Positions 10,353 through 19,398 of a stretch of 35,732 nt of DNA are shown one piece after another. This stretch comes from Nitrospira sp. (GTDB taxonomy: Bacteria > Nitrospirota > Nitrospiria > Nitrospirales > Nitrospiraceae): contig SWDN01000003.1 in assembly GCA_005116775.1 (NCBI GenBank), forward strand, positions 418,956-454,687. The letters run 5' to 3'. The notes beneath the pieces were generated by a model, which worked only from the letters and a program-made list of their open reading frames with translations, did not search any database and was not told where the DNA came from. A program made the position numbers and the translations under genes. Positions within the stretch are counted from its first letter, which is position 1, and each line of letters opens with the position of its first letter.

Positions 10353-10373
10353 GCCTTCAGCCTTCAGCCTTCA
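10353..10373 (+). repeat. Heptanucleotide tandem repeat (GCCTTCA)x3
   Basis: gccttca gccttca gccttca, covering the stop codon of the PHP-like gene (TGAAGGC on the coding strand). Confidence 0.9.
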
Positions 10374-11859
10374 ATTCGAGAATCGGCGCCACGAAGATCG
10401 GATTGCTCAGAAGCTCGCCGCTGCCGGTGATCTCCACTCGATAGGCCATCCGTTCATTCATCGGCGCCGTTGTGTCGGTCCAGTCGAAGCGGAATGGCGT
10501 CTCACCTGCCGACTGCGCGACGACTTGGCCGGAACGAATCACCCGCACCTTTGCAGGATGATGTCCATGATCAGCCGCCGTGATGGAGAGACGAACCATG
10601 AGATCCCGTGCCCCACCCGGATCGAGTCTATCGCCGATCGATGCCGATTTGGTTCCATCGAGACACACCACTTGAAACTCCTCCAGCCTGAGCTGAACGT
10701 GATGGTCCCCTTCACCCACCGCATAGGAATGGCCAGATCGAAGCGCCTCCAGCACCCCGGCGACTGTCCGTTCTTTCACCAAGAGCGCCGTGACAAGACG
10801 ATGCAGCTCCTTGCCGGCATCGTTCGATCCATGAAACCCCAGTTCCCCGATAAGCACGGGTGTCGTGCGCGATTCATGCTCGGGCAATTGCAGCAATCGA
10901 TCCCACAGCTCACCTGGTCTGACACTTGTTCGCGTATCCTGATAGAGGCCGCCAAATCCGGCATATCCAGTGGTCTGCACCAACGCCTCTGGGTGCGGCT
11001 CCGTCTTGACGACCACAGTTCCCATCGGCCCGGCAGTATATTCATGATAGTCCCGCGCTTCTGTCATCGACCAAAAGGCAAGCCCGCCCTTGGCGCTTAC
11101 ATCGTCGATGAGGGCCTGATAGGGACGATACCCCATCCGATCGTCATAGGAACTGAACGCGGGCTGACTGAGAGGCCAGGCATTGACCACCAACGCCACT
11201 GCCAGGACGATCAACATACAGGCGATCATTCGACGTGGCGATCGCCGATCGGTACTTCGACGGAGCGGTCTCCACAGCCAGACAGCGGGAACCATCAACA
11301 AGATCGGCGCGCCATTTACCGCCACGCGCCAATCGAATGAATACGCGTCAGGATTCCCGCTCACAGGAAGAGAACGGTAGTCCTCCGGTTTGTCTAAGCC
11401 GAGCACCAGTAAATTGCGTTGGGCATTGTGCATCGTTAACGTCCGTCCCCATATCGAACCAGTCCAATAGTAATACGGAGCCACCTCGACTCCCGGCAGG
11501 ATAATGAGATTCGGGTGACGGCTCTGCGCGTCCGCAACGTCAGCCAGATACCGTTCAATTCCATACTCCAACACAGAGGGAAAACGAACCTGCCGTTTCA
11601 AAAGACCAGGCAAGGGCCAGAGTCCATACTCGTAGCGCAGAGAAAAATTATCCGTCAGCATGAGCACATCCAATCCAAGCTGCTCCGCCCGTTCGGCCAA
11701 CGCCTCAATAGTCAAATCGCCGGTGCTGGCGGTGCTGTGGACATGTACCGTGGCCAGTAGCTGATGCCGATCGTCCGCTGCCTCTGCCCGCCAGGCAGCG
11801 CCGCACAGAAATACGACCGCCACCACTGCGAGCAACGGCCATCTCTTCACACTTCTCAT
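10357..11859 (-). CDS. Membrane-associated PHP-like (polymerase and histidinol phosphatase) protein
   Basis: Start at MRSVKRWPLLAVVAVVFLCGAAWRAEA (11859); HVHST motif, ILPGVEVAPYYYW; two central hydrophobic segments (APILLMVPAVWLW, MIACMLIVLAVALVVNAWPL). Confidence 0.75.
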   Translation of the reverse strand: MRSVKRWPLLAVVAVVFLCGAAWRAEAADDRHQLLATVHVHSTASTGDLTIEALAERAEQLGLDVLMLTDNFSLRYEYGLWPLPGLLKRQVRFPSVLEYGIERYLADVADAQSRHPNLIILPGVEVAPYYYWTGSIWGRTLTMHNAQRNLLVLGLDKPEDYRSLPVSGNPDAYSFDWRVAVNGAPILLMVPAVWLWRPLRRSTDRRSPRRMIACMLIVLAVALVVNAWPLSQPAFSSYDDRMGYRPYQALIDDVSAKGGLAFWSMTEARDYHEYTAGPMGTVVVKTEPHPEALVQTTGYAGFGGLYQDTRTSVRPGELWDRLLQLPEHESRTTPVLIGELGFHGSNDAGKELHRLVTALLVKERTVAGVLEALRSGHSYAVGEGDHHVQLRLEEFQVVCLDGTKSASIGDRLDPGGARDLMVRLSITAADHGHHPAKVRVIRSGQVVAQSAGETPFRFDWTDTTAPMNERMAYRVEITGSGELLSNPIFVAPILELKAEG

Positions 11860-11872
11860 CTGTTCATCTCGC

Positions 11873-14296
11873 CTATCCACGAACCCCAAGCTCCTGGGCA
11901 AAGATCGATTCGATGGCGTAAACCATTGCGCACGATCCATATTGACTGTCTATGCTTCGGCTTGCTGCTGCGCCCAATTGATTGGCCCACTCCGGTCTTT
12001 CCAACAACCGGCGGAGCGCCTCAGCCAACGCACCGGCATCACCGGGAGGTACGAGTAAGCCCGTTCGCTCATGGTCGATGACAGCCGGAATGCCGCCGAC
12101 GCGGGAAGCAATCACCGGCAACCCTGCTGCCATGGCTTCGATCAACGCTCGCCCCATCCCTTCATTGAGCGAAGGCAAGACAAACAGATCCATCCCGGCA
12201 AGACAGGCTTCAACGTCGTCTCTACGACCCAAAAGATGCACGGCATCCCGAAGGCCCGACGACTCCGCTTGCCGCAAGAGTGCGTCATGCCAATCCCCAC
12301 TCCCAACGATCACGAGATGGAGAGAGGGAAAATTCGGCTTCAACTTGGAGACGGCTTCGATCAAGTATGTATGGCCTTTAATATCGGTCAGCCACCCGAC
12401 CGATCCGACGACCAGCGCCTCCGCTGGACAACCGAACCAGTCCGGCTGCTGTTTCCCTTGAACCCGTGCCAACCCGAACCGCTCACGATCGATCCCGCTC
12501 GGCACCACGGCAAACCGGTCCGCCTTACCGACGGAACGATCGAGGTGATCCTGCCGCTCCGCCTCCGTCAGCGCAATCAATCGATCCGTCATGACACTCA
12601 GCGCCTGTTCGATCTTGAGAAACAGCCAAGATTTGAATGGGCCGAAATGGCCGTAGAACACATGGCCATGCGGCGTATGGACGATGACCGGAACCCTCGC
12701 AAGCCATGCAGCCACTCGCCCCAACACGCCCGCCTTGGATGTATGGGTATGGACCAGCGCCGGACGCTCATGACGGAACAGGCTGATCAATTGCCACAAG
12801 GCTTGCATATCTTTCAGGAGGTGGATTTCTCGCGTCAGGGAAGGGACCAGCATCCAACGAACGTCCGATTTCTCAAGCTGCCGACAATTTTCTTCAGTCG
12901 CGGCCTGCCCGCCTTGCGCATCTGAACGACCTGGATACCCGGCAACCACCAGCGGTTCGTACTGAGTTCGGTCGTGGCCGAGAGCGGTCAACATCGTATT
13001 CTGCGCAGAGCCCCCATAGTCGAGGCGTGTGATTACATGGATCACTTTCCTCGGTCTGACCGACTGATGCGGCGCACTCGGCCTGTGGTTCGACAGGCTC
13101 ACAAACAAACGATCCAGATCGGCAGTATGCGCCATCCAGTTATAGCGCCGCGCCACAACGTCTCGGCCCTTTTGCGACAAGCGCTCACGCTCGCCTGGTC
13201 GATCGTGAAACCGTTTCAGCAATAACCGTAATGTCTTCGCGAGTGCCCCTCCATCTGTCCCTTCCGTGACAAGCACGGGATCGACTGTGCTCAATACTTC
13301 AGGAATCGCCCCGACCGGTGTCCCCATGACCGGCGTACCGCAGGCCAATGCTTCGACCGTCACCAAGCCGAACCCTTCGAGCTGCAGCGTCGGCATCACA
13401 ACCAAATCAGATGCCTGATAGTACTTCGCCAACTGCTCTTCCGGCACGAACCCAAGCAACTGCACCGAATCTTGCAATCCTTTACTGCGAATCAGCTCTT
13501 CTAATCGTGGACGTAGTTGGCCCTCGCCGCCAATCAGAAGCAGCAGGTCACGATGATCTTCCCCGAACATCGTCATGGCATCGAGAAGATGTTCCAATCC
13601 CATACGGGGGACCAAATTGCGGACGGTAAACAAGATCGTGCGATTCTCCGGGATCTTCAGTTCCTGTCGAATGTCTTTGCGGTCGCGCGGCGGATAAAAC
13701 ATCGCCGGATCGGCTGCGCCAGGAATCACCGTGATGGAATGTGAGCTGATGCCATGCGCCTCAACGACCTGTCGTTTCATGAACTCACTCAATACCACCA
13801 CATGATGACAGCGGCGGATCACCATTCGTTCAATCCACTGTCTGGCGCGCATACTGAACCGACGCCTGACTCGCTCGATCATCGTCGCCGCCCGTTCCAC
13901 CCTGGTGCGGTACTCCTCATGCGCCAATGAATGGCAGACATAGACCCATCGACCGACCATCCCGTATCGGAACAAGATCGGACCGAGACCGGCCAGCGAT
14001 TGATGAATCAGCGCGACATCGGCAGGACAGGTCTGCTGCGTCAGATCGAATGCTCGAAGGGAGTTCCGGACTGATGACCACACGAATGCAGGCTCGCTGG
14101 TCCGAGTCACAGGATACCGCCGTTCGGTCACGCTTCCGATCGACAGGGTGGCCTCTGCGGACTCGAAGGGAGCCCGCGCGACGACACGCACTTGATGATC
14201 CAGCTTGGCAAGCCCAAGCGCTTGCTGCCGGAGCACTCGCTCAGCGCCGCCAATCACCTGCTCGATCGTGACTTCAGCAAGCAGGACGACGTTCAT
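11873..14296 (-). CDS. Tandem double GT4-type glycosyltransferase (two GT-B units in one ORF)
   Basis: Unit 1: MNVVLLAEVTIEQVIGGAERVLRQQALGLA...GFGLVTVEALACGTPVMGTPVGAIPEVL; unit 2: KVIHVITRLDYGGSAQNTMLTAL...SLNEGMGRALIEAMAAGLPVIASRVGGIPAVI. ATG at 14296 overlaps the asnB stop by 4 nt. Confidence 0.88.
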   Translation of the reverse strand: MNVVLLAEVTIEQVIGGAERVLRQQALGLAKLDHQVRVVARAPFESAEATLSIGSVTERRYPVTRTSEPAFVWSSVRNSLRAFDLTQQTCPADVALIHQSLAGLGPILFRYGMVGRWVYVCHSLAHEEYRTRVERAATMIERVRRRFSMRARQWIERMVIRRCHHVVVLSEFMKRQVVEAHGISSHSITVIPGAADPAMFYPPRDRKDIRQELKIPENRTILFTVRNLVPRMGLEHLLDAMTMFGEDHRDLLLLIGGEGQLRPRLEELIRSKGLQDSVQLLGFVPEEQLAKYYQASDLVVMPTLQLEGFGLVTVEALACGTPVMGTPVGAIPEVLSTVDPVLVTEGTDGGALAKTLRLLLKRFHDRPGERERLSQKGRDVVARRYNWMAHTADLDRLFVSLSNHRPSAPHQSVRPRKVIHVITRLDYGGSAQNTMLTALGHDRTQYEPLVVAGYPGRSDAQGGQAATEENCRQLEKSDVRWMLVPSLTREIHLLKDMQALWQLISLFRHERPALVHTHTSKAGVLGRVAAWLARVPVIVHTPHGHVFYGHFGPFKSWLFLKIEQALSVMTDRLIALTEAERQDHLDRSVGKADRFAVVPSGIDRERFGLARVQGKQQPDWFGCPAEALVVGSVGWLTDIKGHTYLIEAVSKLKPNFPSLHLVIVGSGDWHDALLRQAESSGLRDAVHLLGRRDDVEACLAGMDLFVLPSLNEGMGRALIEAMAAGLPVIASRVGGIPAVIDHERTGLLVPPGDAGALAEALRRLLERPEWANQLGAAASRSIDSQYGSCAMVYAIESIFAQELGVRG

Positions 14297-16227
14297 GCCG
14301 CGCCTACTTTCATCGGTGGGCAGGGAGTCGGTAGCGCCACTTGCTGATGCCAAAGCTCCAACACCATCAGTGCATAGAGTTGATCCGTGAAATTCCTCCG
14401 ACCGCTCTGGTGCTCTGCGAGCAGCCATTGCGCATAGGAAGGGTTGATGTAGCCTCGCCGTCGAATAGCCTGATCAGAGAGCAAATCTTGACTCATCTCT
14501 CGCAGATCCTGCCGTAACCATCGTCCAAGCGGCAGCATGAACCCTCGCTTTGGCGCGTCGATAATCACTTTTGGAAGCATATCTTGTAATGCTAGCCTCA
14601 TAAATCCCTTGAGCTTTGAGCCTTGCAATTTTGTCGATCCCGGCAATGAACAGGCGAACGCCAGGAGATGGTGGTCGCAAAAAGGGACGCGAAGTTCGAG
14701 TGAATGGACCATGCTCATCCGATCGCCCATCCGCAAGAGATCGTCCGGCAAATAGGTTTGCAGATCGACGCCCATTGCACGGTCAACTGGTTCAGGGGAA
14801 GGCCATTGCTCAAAGAGATTCAAGATGTTCTGACGGGCCGAGTTGTCGGATACAGCAGAACGTAGTCCCTCGGCTAACAATGGTGCATTCCACCCAGTCG
14901 GTTGAAATGTCGTCCAACTGAGGTACTGCTCGTCTACCGGTCGATAACCATCCAGCAGGAATCGTTTGATACGGCCACGCATATCGCGGCCTCCCGATCC
15001 ATCCGGCAAACAGGCAGCAGCGCCCGACGCAATCCATGATCGCATGGCCACGGGAAGAGAGGCATAGCGAGCGGCCGCGCGCAGCCCAAGATAGCGAGGA
15101 TACCCGCCGAAGAGTTCATCGCCGCCGATGCCGGATAACGCAACCGTTACAGACTGGCGTGCCACCTCCGATACTAGATAAGTAGGAATGGCCGAGGAGT
15201 CGGCAAATGGCTCCCCCATGCCCGCCACCACTCGAGGCAATAACGACACCACATCGGGACGCAGCACAGCCTCCGTATGATCCGTGCCAAAATGTGTCGC
15301 CAGGAACTTGGCGGCATGGAGCTCATTGTAGGATCGATCTTCCGGAGCGTCATACCCAATGGAAAATGTTTTGATCGATCCGGGAATCGCCTCGCGCATG
15401 CAGGCCAAGATTGACGCAGAGTCTAATCCGCCGGAGAGGAACAAACCGAGCGGTACATCGCTGACGAGATGCGCCTGGACAGAGCTGCGCAACGCGCTCA
15501 GAAACTGTTCTCGCCGATCGCCCTGCGTGACTTCAGAATGCGTAAAGACTTCTTCCTCTGGACGATAATAGCGCCAGAACTCCAAGCGACCCCGTGCAAT
15601 CTTGAGAGCCTCGCCTGGTCGGAGCTGATAGACGCCCTCCACGATCGTGTCGGGACCAGGAACATAGAGCAGCGACAGGAAATCTGCGATAGCCTGAGGA
15701 CGAATGGTCCATTCCGGCATTCCCTCCAGAAGCGACGGTAGTTCAGACGAAAAGAGCACTCGATGAGCGGCCCCCGCTTTCCCCGGCTGGACAGAGTAGT
15801 ACAGCGGTTTGATGCCCAAGCGATCACGAACCAACAACACCAAATCCCGCTCTCGGTCCCAGAGAGCATAGGCAAACATGCCCCTCAACCGATAGACTGC
15901 CTCCGGTCCCTCCTCTTCATAGAGATGGACCAGAACTTCCGTATCGCCATGGGATTGAAAGCGGTGGCCTTTTTGGATCAATTCCTCGCGGAGCTCGCGA
16001 TAATTGTAGATCTCTCCGTTCAGGACCGCCCAGACAGAACCGGTTTCGTTTCTGACCGGTTGATGACCGCCTGCTGGATCGATGACACGTAATCGCCGTA
16101 CGCCTAATGCGACACCTGCGCCACGATGCGTCCCTTCGTCATCCGGCCCTCGATGGACCAGCCGATCGAGCATCCGGTCCAATAGAACTGGATCGTTGTC
16201 CCCTACAACACCGCAAATCCCACACAT
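14293..16227 (-). CDS. asnB: Asparagine synthetase (glutamine-hydrolysing)-like amidotransferase
   Basis: MCGICGVVGDND (N-terminal Cys nucleophile), LNGEIYNYRELREEL, LFLSGGLDSASILA (PP-loop), SGIGGDELFGGYPRYL. Confidence 0.92.
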   Translation of the reverse strand: MCGICGVVGDNDPVLLDRMLDRLVHRGPDDEGTHRGAGVALGVRRLRVIDPAGGHQPVRNETGSVWAVLNGEIYNYRELREELIQKGHRFQSHGDTEVLVHLYEEEGPEAVYRLRGMFAYALWDRERDLVLLVRDRLGIKPLYYSVQPGKAGAAHRVLFSSELPSLLEGMPEWTIRPQAIADFLSLLYVPGPDTIVEGVYQLRPGEALKIARGRLEFWRYYRPEEEVFTHSEVTQGDRREQFLSALRSSVQAHLVSDVPLGLFLSGGLDSASILACMREAIPGSIKTFSIGYDAPEDRSYNELHAAKFLATHFGTDHTEAVLRPDVVSLLPRVVAGMGEPFADSSAIPTYLVSEVARQSVTVALSGIGGDELFGGYPRYLGLRAAARYASLPVAMRSWIASGAAACLPDGSGGRDMRGRIKRFLLDGYRPVDEQYLSWTTFQPTGWNAPLLAEGLRSAVSDNSARQNILNLFEQWPSPEPVDRAMGVDLQTYLPDDLLRMGDRMSMVHSLELRVPFCDHHLLAFACSLPGSTKLQGSKLKGFMRLALQDMLPKVIIDAPKRGFMLPLGRWLRQDLREMSQDLLSDQAIRRRGYINPSYAQWLLAEHQSGRRNFTDQLYALMVLELWHQQVALPTPCPPMKVGAA

Positions 16228-16251
16228 AAATGACGACTCCAACTGAACAGG

Positions 16252-16503
16252 CTATCGATTCTGCTCCGTCACGGCTCGATCTCTCCGTTCGTCTTCGTCC
16301 CGTTCCTTTTGAAGGCGGGGAGAAACCTCCTGAGGCCGCACATCGACCGGTTCATATCGAATATGTTTGGCCGATGCAACCGAGGTCAGTAACCACCGCA
16401 CTCCGAGCGTGGCTAATGCGGCGAGCAGACAGAGTAGGACGACCATGCCAAAAAATCTGATTGCGCGCCGCCCCCGGAGGCTGAACCAATGGGCTTTACT
16501 CAC
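16252..16503 (-). CDS. Small single-pass membrane protein within polysaccharide locus
   Basis: 83 aa; TM segment FFGMVVLLCLLAALATLGVRWLL; 4-nt overlap with the upstream methyltransferase stop. Confidence 0.6.
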   Translation of the reverse strand: MSKAHWFSLRGRRAIRFFGMVVLLCLLAALATLGVRWLLTSVASAKHIRYEPVDVRPQEVSPRLQKERDEDERRDRAVTEQNR

Positions 16504-17375
16504 GACAATCCCTCACCTCGCCTGGCGATGAGTTCAAACGAGGGAGCCGACACTATGCGCCCTCCCGTCGCCTTATAGAGCAGCTCCGACCAGGACCAAA
16601 ATGCCGTCGCGCCGACTCGCCATTTCAGACGACTGGTCCATGGATTGGTCGAGGTGAGAGGCCCTCGACTCGGAACTGAGTTATGGATCGCAATGGTTTG
16701 TAATCCAATACCCTTCAACAGCGAGCGGAGCGCTTGAGGCGAATACAAAAACAAGTGAAACGCCTGATCATAGCGGGATCCGACCCATCGAGCCGGTATT
16801 CGCATCGGAATGTGAAAGGCCCCGTTCGTCGCTCTGATCACAAGGAAGCCAGACGATGACAAGGCTCCGGCGACTTGCTTCAAGAGGCCTGTCGGATTCG
16901 TCACGGTCTCTAACACGTTGACAAGGGTGATCGCGTCGAATGGCTCATGTTGATCGCTCCGTTCGAGCCAATCGGGCGGAAGCACCGTCAATCCTCGGCG
17001 AGCAGCGCGCGCGGCTGCCTTCTTCGATAATTCCAGCCCGTAACAGGTCCATCCTGCCGACTGACACAGCGACAAGAACGCGCCATCGCCACACCCGACA
17101 TCGAGCAACCGGCCGGGAGGCTGCCGATACAGTCCAAGACGGTGAGCGACACTCTCAAACACTGGGTATCGATCCGACGAGGCCTCTGCTTCGCCATACG
17201 CCTCATCGTAGTCCTCTCGGTAAAACTCCTCGACCATGGTCCCTAACGGGCGAGGATTCTGAAACACGAGGTCGCAGTCTGGGCAACGGACATACCGCCT
17301 GGTCAGTGTGTGGAACACCTCGACCAACATCGAGCGACTGCCACAGGGGCAGAGGATCTGTTCTGTCTCCGGCAT
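16500..17375 (-). CDS. Class I SAM-dependent methyltransferase with N-terminal zinc-ribbon-like segment
   Basis: MPETEQILCPCGSRSMLVEVFHTLTRRYVRCPDCDLVFQNPRP; GRLLDVGCGDGAFLSLCQSAGW. Confidence 0.88.
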   Translation of the reverse strand: MPETEQILCPCGSRSMLVEVFHTLTRRYVRCPDCDLVFQNPRPLGTMVEEFYREDYDEAYGEAEASSDRYPVFESVAHRLGLYRQPPGRLLDVGCGDGAFLSLCQSAGWTCYGLELSKKAAARAARRGLTVLPPDWLERSDQHEPFDAITLVNVLETVTNPTGLLKQVAGALSSSGFLVIRATNGAFHIPMRIPARWVGSRYDQAFHLFLYSPQALRSLLKGIGLQTIAIHNSVPSRGPLTSTNPWTSRLKWRVGATAFWSWSELLYKATGGRIVSAPSFELIARRGEGLS

Positions 17376-17386
17376 AGCTGCAGTCT

Positions 17387-18550
17387 TCACGCTGCCACTC
17401 GTTTTTGCGCCGGCACCGGCACACCTGCATCGTTCATCGCCGAGTCGAAGATCGCCGTGGTGCTTGCAACCATAGGCTCCACCGTAAAGCGCTCTCGCAC
17501 CAGGGCTCGTCCCTCCGCTCCCATCCTCGATGCAGCGGTCGGATTGCTCAGCATGTCCCTGATCGCCCTTGCCAACGCCTGAGGATCTCGCGGAGGCACC
17601 AGCAATCCCGTCTTCTGATGCCCAATCAATTCTGGAACGCCGTTGACTCGCGACGCCACAACCGGGCAACCCATGGCCAATGCTTCCAACAACACAAAGG
17701 GGAACCCCTCGGAAAGTGAGGGCAGCACAAACAGATCCGCCGCAGCCAGAATATCGGGAATATCCTCACGGGCCCCGACAAAACGGCACGCCTGTTCGAC
17801 ACCCAAATCGATCGCCATACGATGCAATGCCTGTTGCAGTTCGCCCTCCCCAACGAACACACAGCTGAGCTGAGGCCATGTGTCGAGTATGTCAGGAAGA
17901 GCCCTCAGCAGATAGCGATGGCCTTTCTGCTCGGTCAATCGTGCGATCGTCACTAGCACCGGCCCCTGCGTCGCTCCTAATTCCCGTCTCACTTTTTGAC
18001 GGTTCGGCTGTGTGGAGAAAACAGAGAGATCCACGCCATTGTAGACCGTCTGCGTCACCTCCGCCGCGCTCGGACATTCTTCGATCGCGTCTCGTCGATT
18101 CGCCTCCGAGACACAGATAATCCGATGGGCCAATGGAAGCGTCATGCGCAACAACCGCGCATACAGCCATCGTGTAAACGGAGAGACCTCATAATCTTGC
18201 AGTGAATTATGAACCGTCGAGATAATGACCGGCACACCGGCGACGTACCCTGCAATCCGTCCATAGAAGTTTGCCCTCGCTCCATGCGTTTGTAGGATAG
18301 TGACGCGCTCGTGTATCAGCAACCGCGCCAACCGCCAGAGGGCGAAAGGGTTGAACAGTGGGGCCAGATGGACAAGATGCGTCTCTACTCCTCTCTCTTT
18401 CATGCGCCCGATGAATGGACCAGGCTCTGGACAGATCAGGATCGGTCGATACCGAGTGCGGTCGAGTCGGTCACACAGCAATTCCAGATACCGTTCACCT
18501 CCTCCATAACCCGATGACCCAGCCAGTTCTGCAACGACGACAGGCATCAT
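17387..18550 (-). CDS. Glycosyltransferase family 4
   Basis: GYGGGERYLELLCDRLD, RLTEQKGHRYLLRALPDIL, LPSLSEGFPFVLLEALAMGCPVVASRVNGVPELI. Confidence 0.92.
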   Translation of the reverse strand: MMPVVVAELAGSSGYGGGERYLELLCDRLDRTRYRPILICPEPGPFIGRMKERGVETHLVHLAPLFNPFALWRLARLLIHERVTILQTHGARANFYGRIAGYVAGVPVIISTVHNSLQDYEVSPFTRWLYARLLRMTLPLAHRIICVSEANRRDAIEECPSAAEVTQTVYNGVDLSVFSTQPNRQKVRRELGATQGPVLVTIARLTEQKGHRYLLRALPDILDTWPQLSCVFVGEGELQQALHRMAIDLGVEQACRFVGAREDIPDILAAADLFVLPSLSEGFPFVLLEALAMGCPVVASRVNGVPELIGHQKTGLLVPPRDPQALARAIRDMLSNPTAASRMGAEGRALVRERFTVEPMVASTTAIFDSAMNDAGVPVPAQKRVAA

Positions 18551-19398
18551 GGCTTTCTTCCCACGACCAACAAGCTCCCGCGTAAATGGGGAAACAGGTA
18601 GAAGGGTACCTTCACCCAGTCAACGGCGCTCTGGCGAGTGGACTGCCGACAATCCTGTGTGTCTTCGCCAAGAAAAAAATTCGCCTGCGCGATCTCGAAT
18701 CCCACATGGCGCAGCATCTCTGCTAGCTCGTGCATCGCATACTCTCTCGCGTGCGGTCGCCATTCGTCGTTCGGATCGTTGTAGCCGGGAGGGGCCAGAC
18801 GATCGTTGGGCGATCGACCGATCAACAGCTTAAAGACATTGCCGATACGAGTCACATTGGGCGTGGTGATGACAAGATGGCCGCCGGACTTCAAAATTCT
18901 GTAGGCTTCCGTCATCAGATGAAAGGGTGAGGTGAGATGTTCAACGATCTCCAATGCAAAGACGAGTTGTACCGAACGATCGGGGAGCGGAACTGTTTCC
19001 TGGTATCCTTTGGATGTAAATTGCTGCCCGGCTGGATCGAGATTGACGGTAAGGATCTCCACACCGGCATCCTGCCTCATGAACTGTACGAACTCTGGAC
19101 TGGCCATCAGGCCGGCGCCGAACAGACGCGCCGCTTTCGTCGGCTGAATTTCACGCAAGAGGCGCAACAGGCTCCCTGGGAATGGCCCGAAATCTACAAT
19201 CGTGTGCGGCTCATCGGACAACCACCTCAATCCGCTCCGAAGCGCAACATGGAGCCGATCGCGACATTTCAACACATGATTCATTGGCTTCGTGAAGCGA
19301 GGGTCCTCTGCTCCAAACGTGTCGTACTGCGAAGGTCGGTAGGTTCGCACCAGACGATTGAACTGGCTTCCAGTTAGATCGTAGTTCATCTGATTCAT
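18547..19398 (-). CDS. Class I SAM-dependent methyltransferase
   Basis: Start MNQMNYDLTGSQFNRLVRTYRPSQYDTF (19398); LVFALEIVEHLTSPFHLMTEAYRILKSGGHLVITTPN. Confidence 0.85.
   Translation of the reverse strand: MNQMNYDLTGSQFNRLVRTYRPSQYDTFGAEDPRFTKPMNHVLKCRDRLHVALRSGLRWLSDEPHTIVDFGPFPGSLLRLLREIQPTKAARLFGAGLMASPEFVQFMRQDAGVEILTVNLDPAGQQFTSKGYQETVPLPDRSVQLVFALEIVEHLTSPFHLMTEAYRILKSGGHLVITTPNVTRIGNVFKLLIGRSPNDRLAPPGYNDPNDEWRPHAREYAMHELAEMLRHVGFEIAQANFFLGEDTQDCRQSTRQSAVDWVKVPFYLFPHLRGSLLVVGRKP

Noticed and set aside
10336-11340. Long plus-strand ORF (334 aa)
   Set aside because: Antisense shadow of the PHP-like gene; composition is His/Arg-rich and matches no family.
12071-12925. Plus-strand 284-aa ORF
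   Set aside because: Antisense to the double GT gene; no recognisable domain, typical of high-GC shadow ORFs.
17376-17669. N-terminal extension of methyltransferase ORF 16500-17669
   Set aside because: Overlaps the GT4 gene end; the real start is most likely MPETEQ at 17375.
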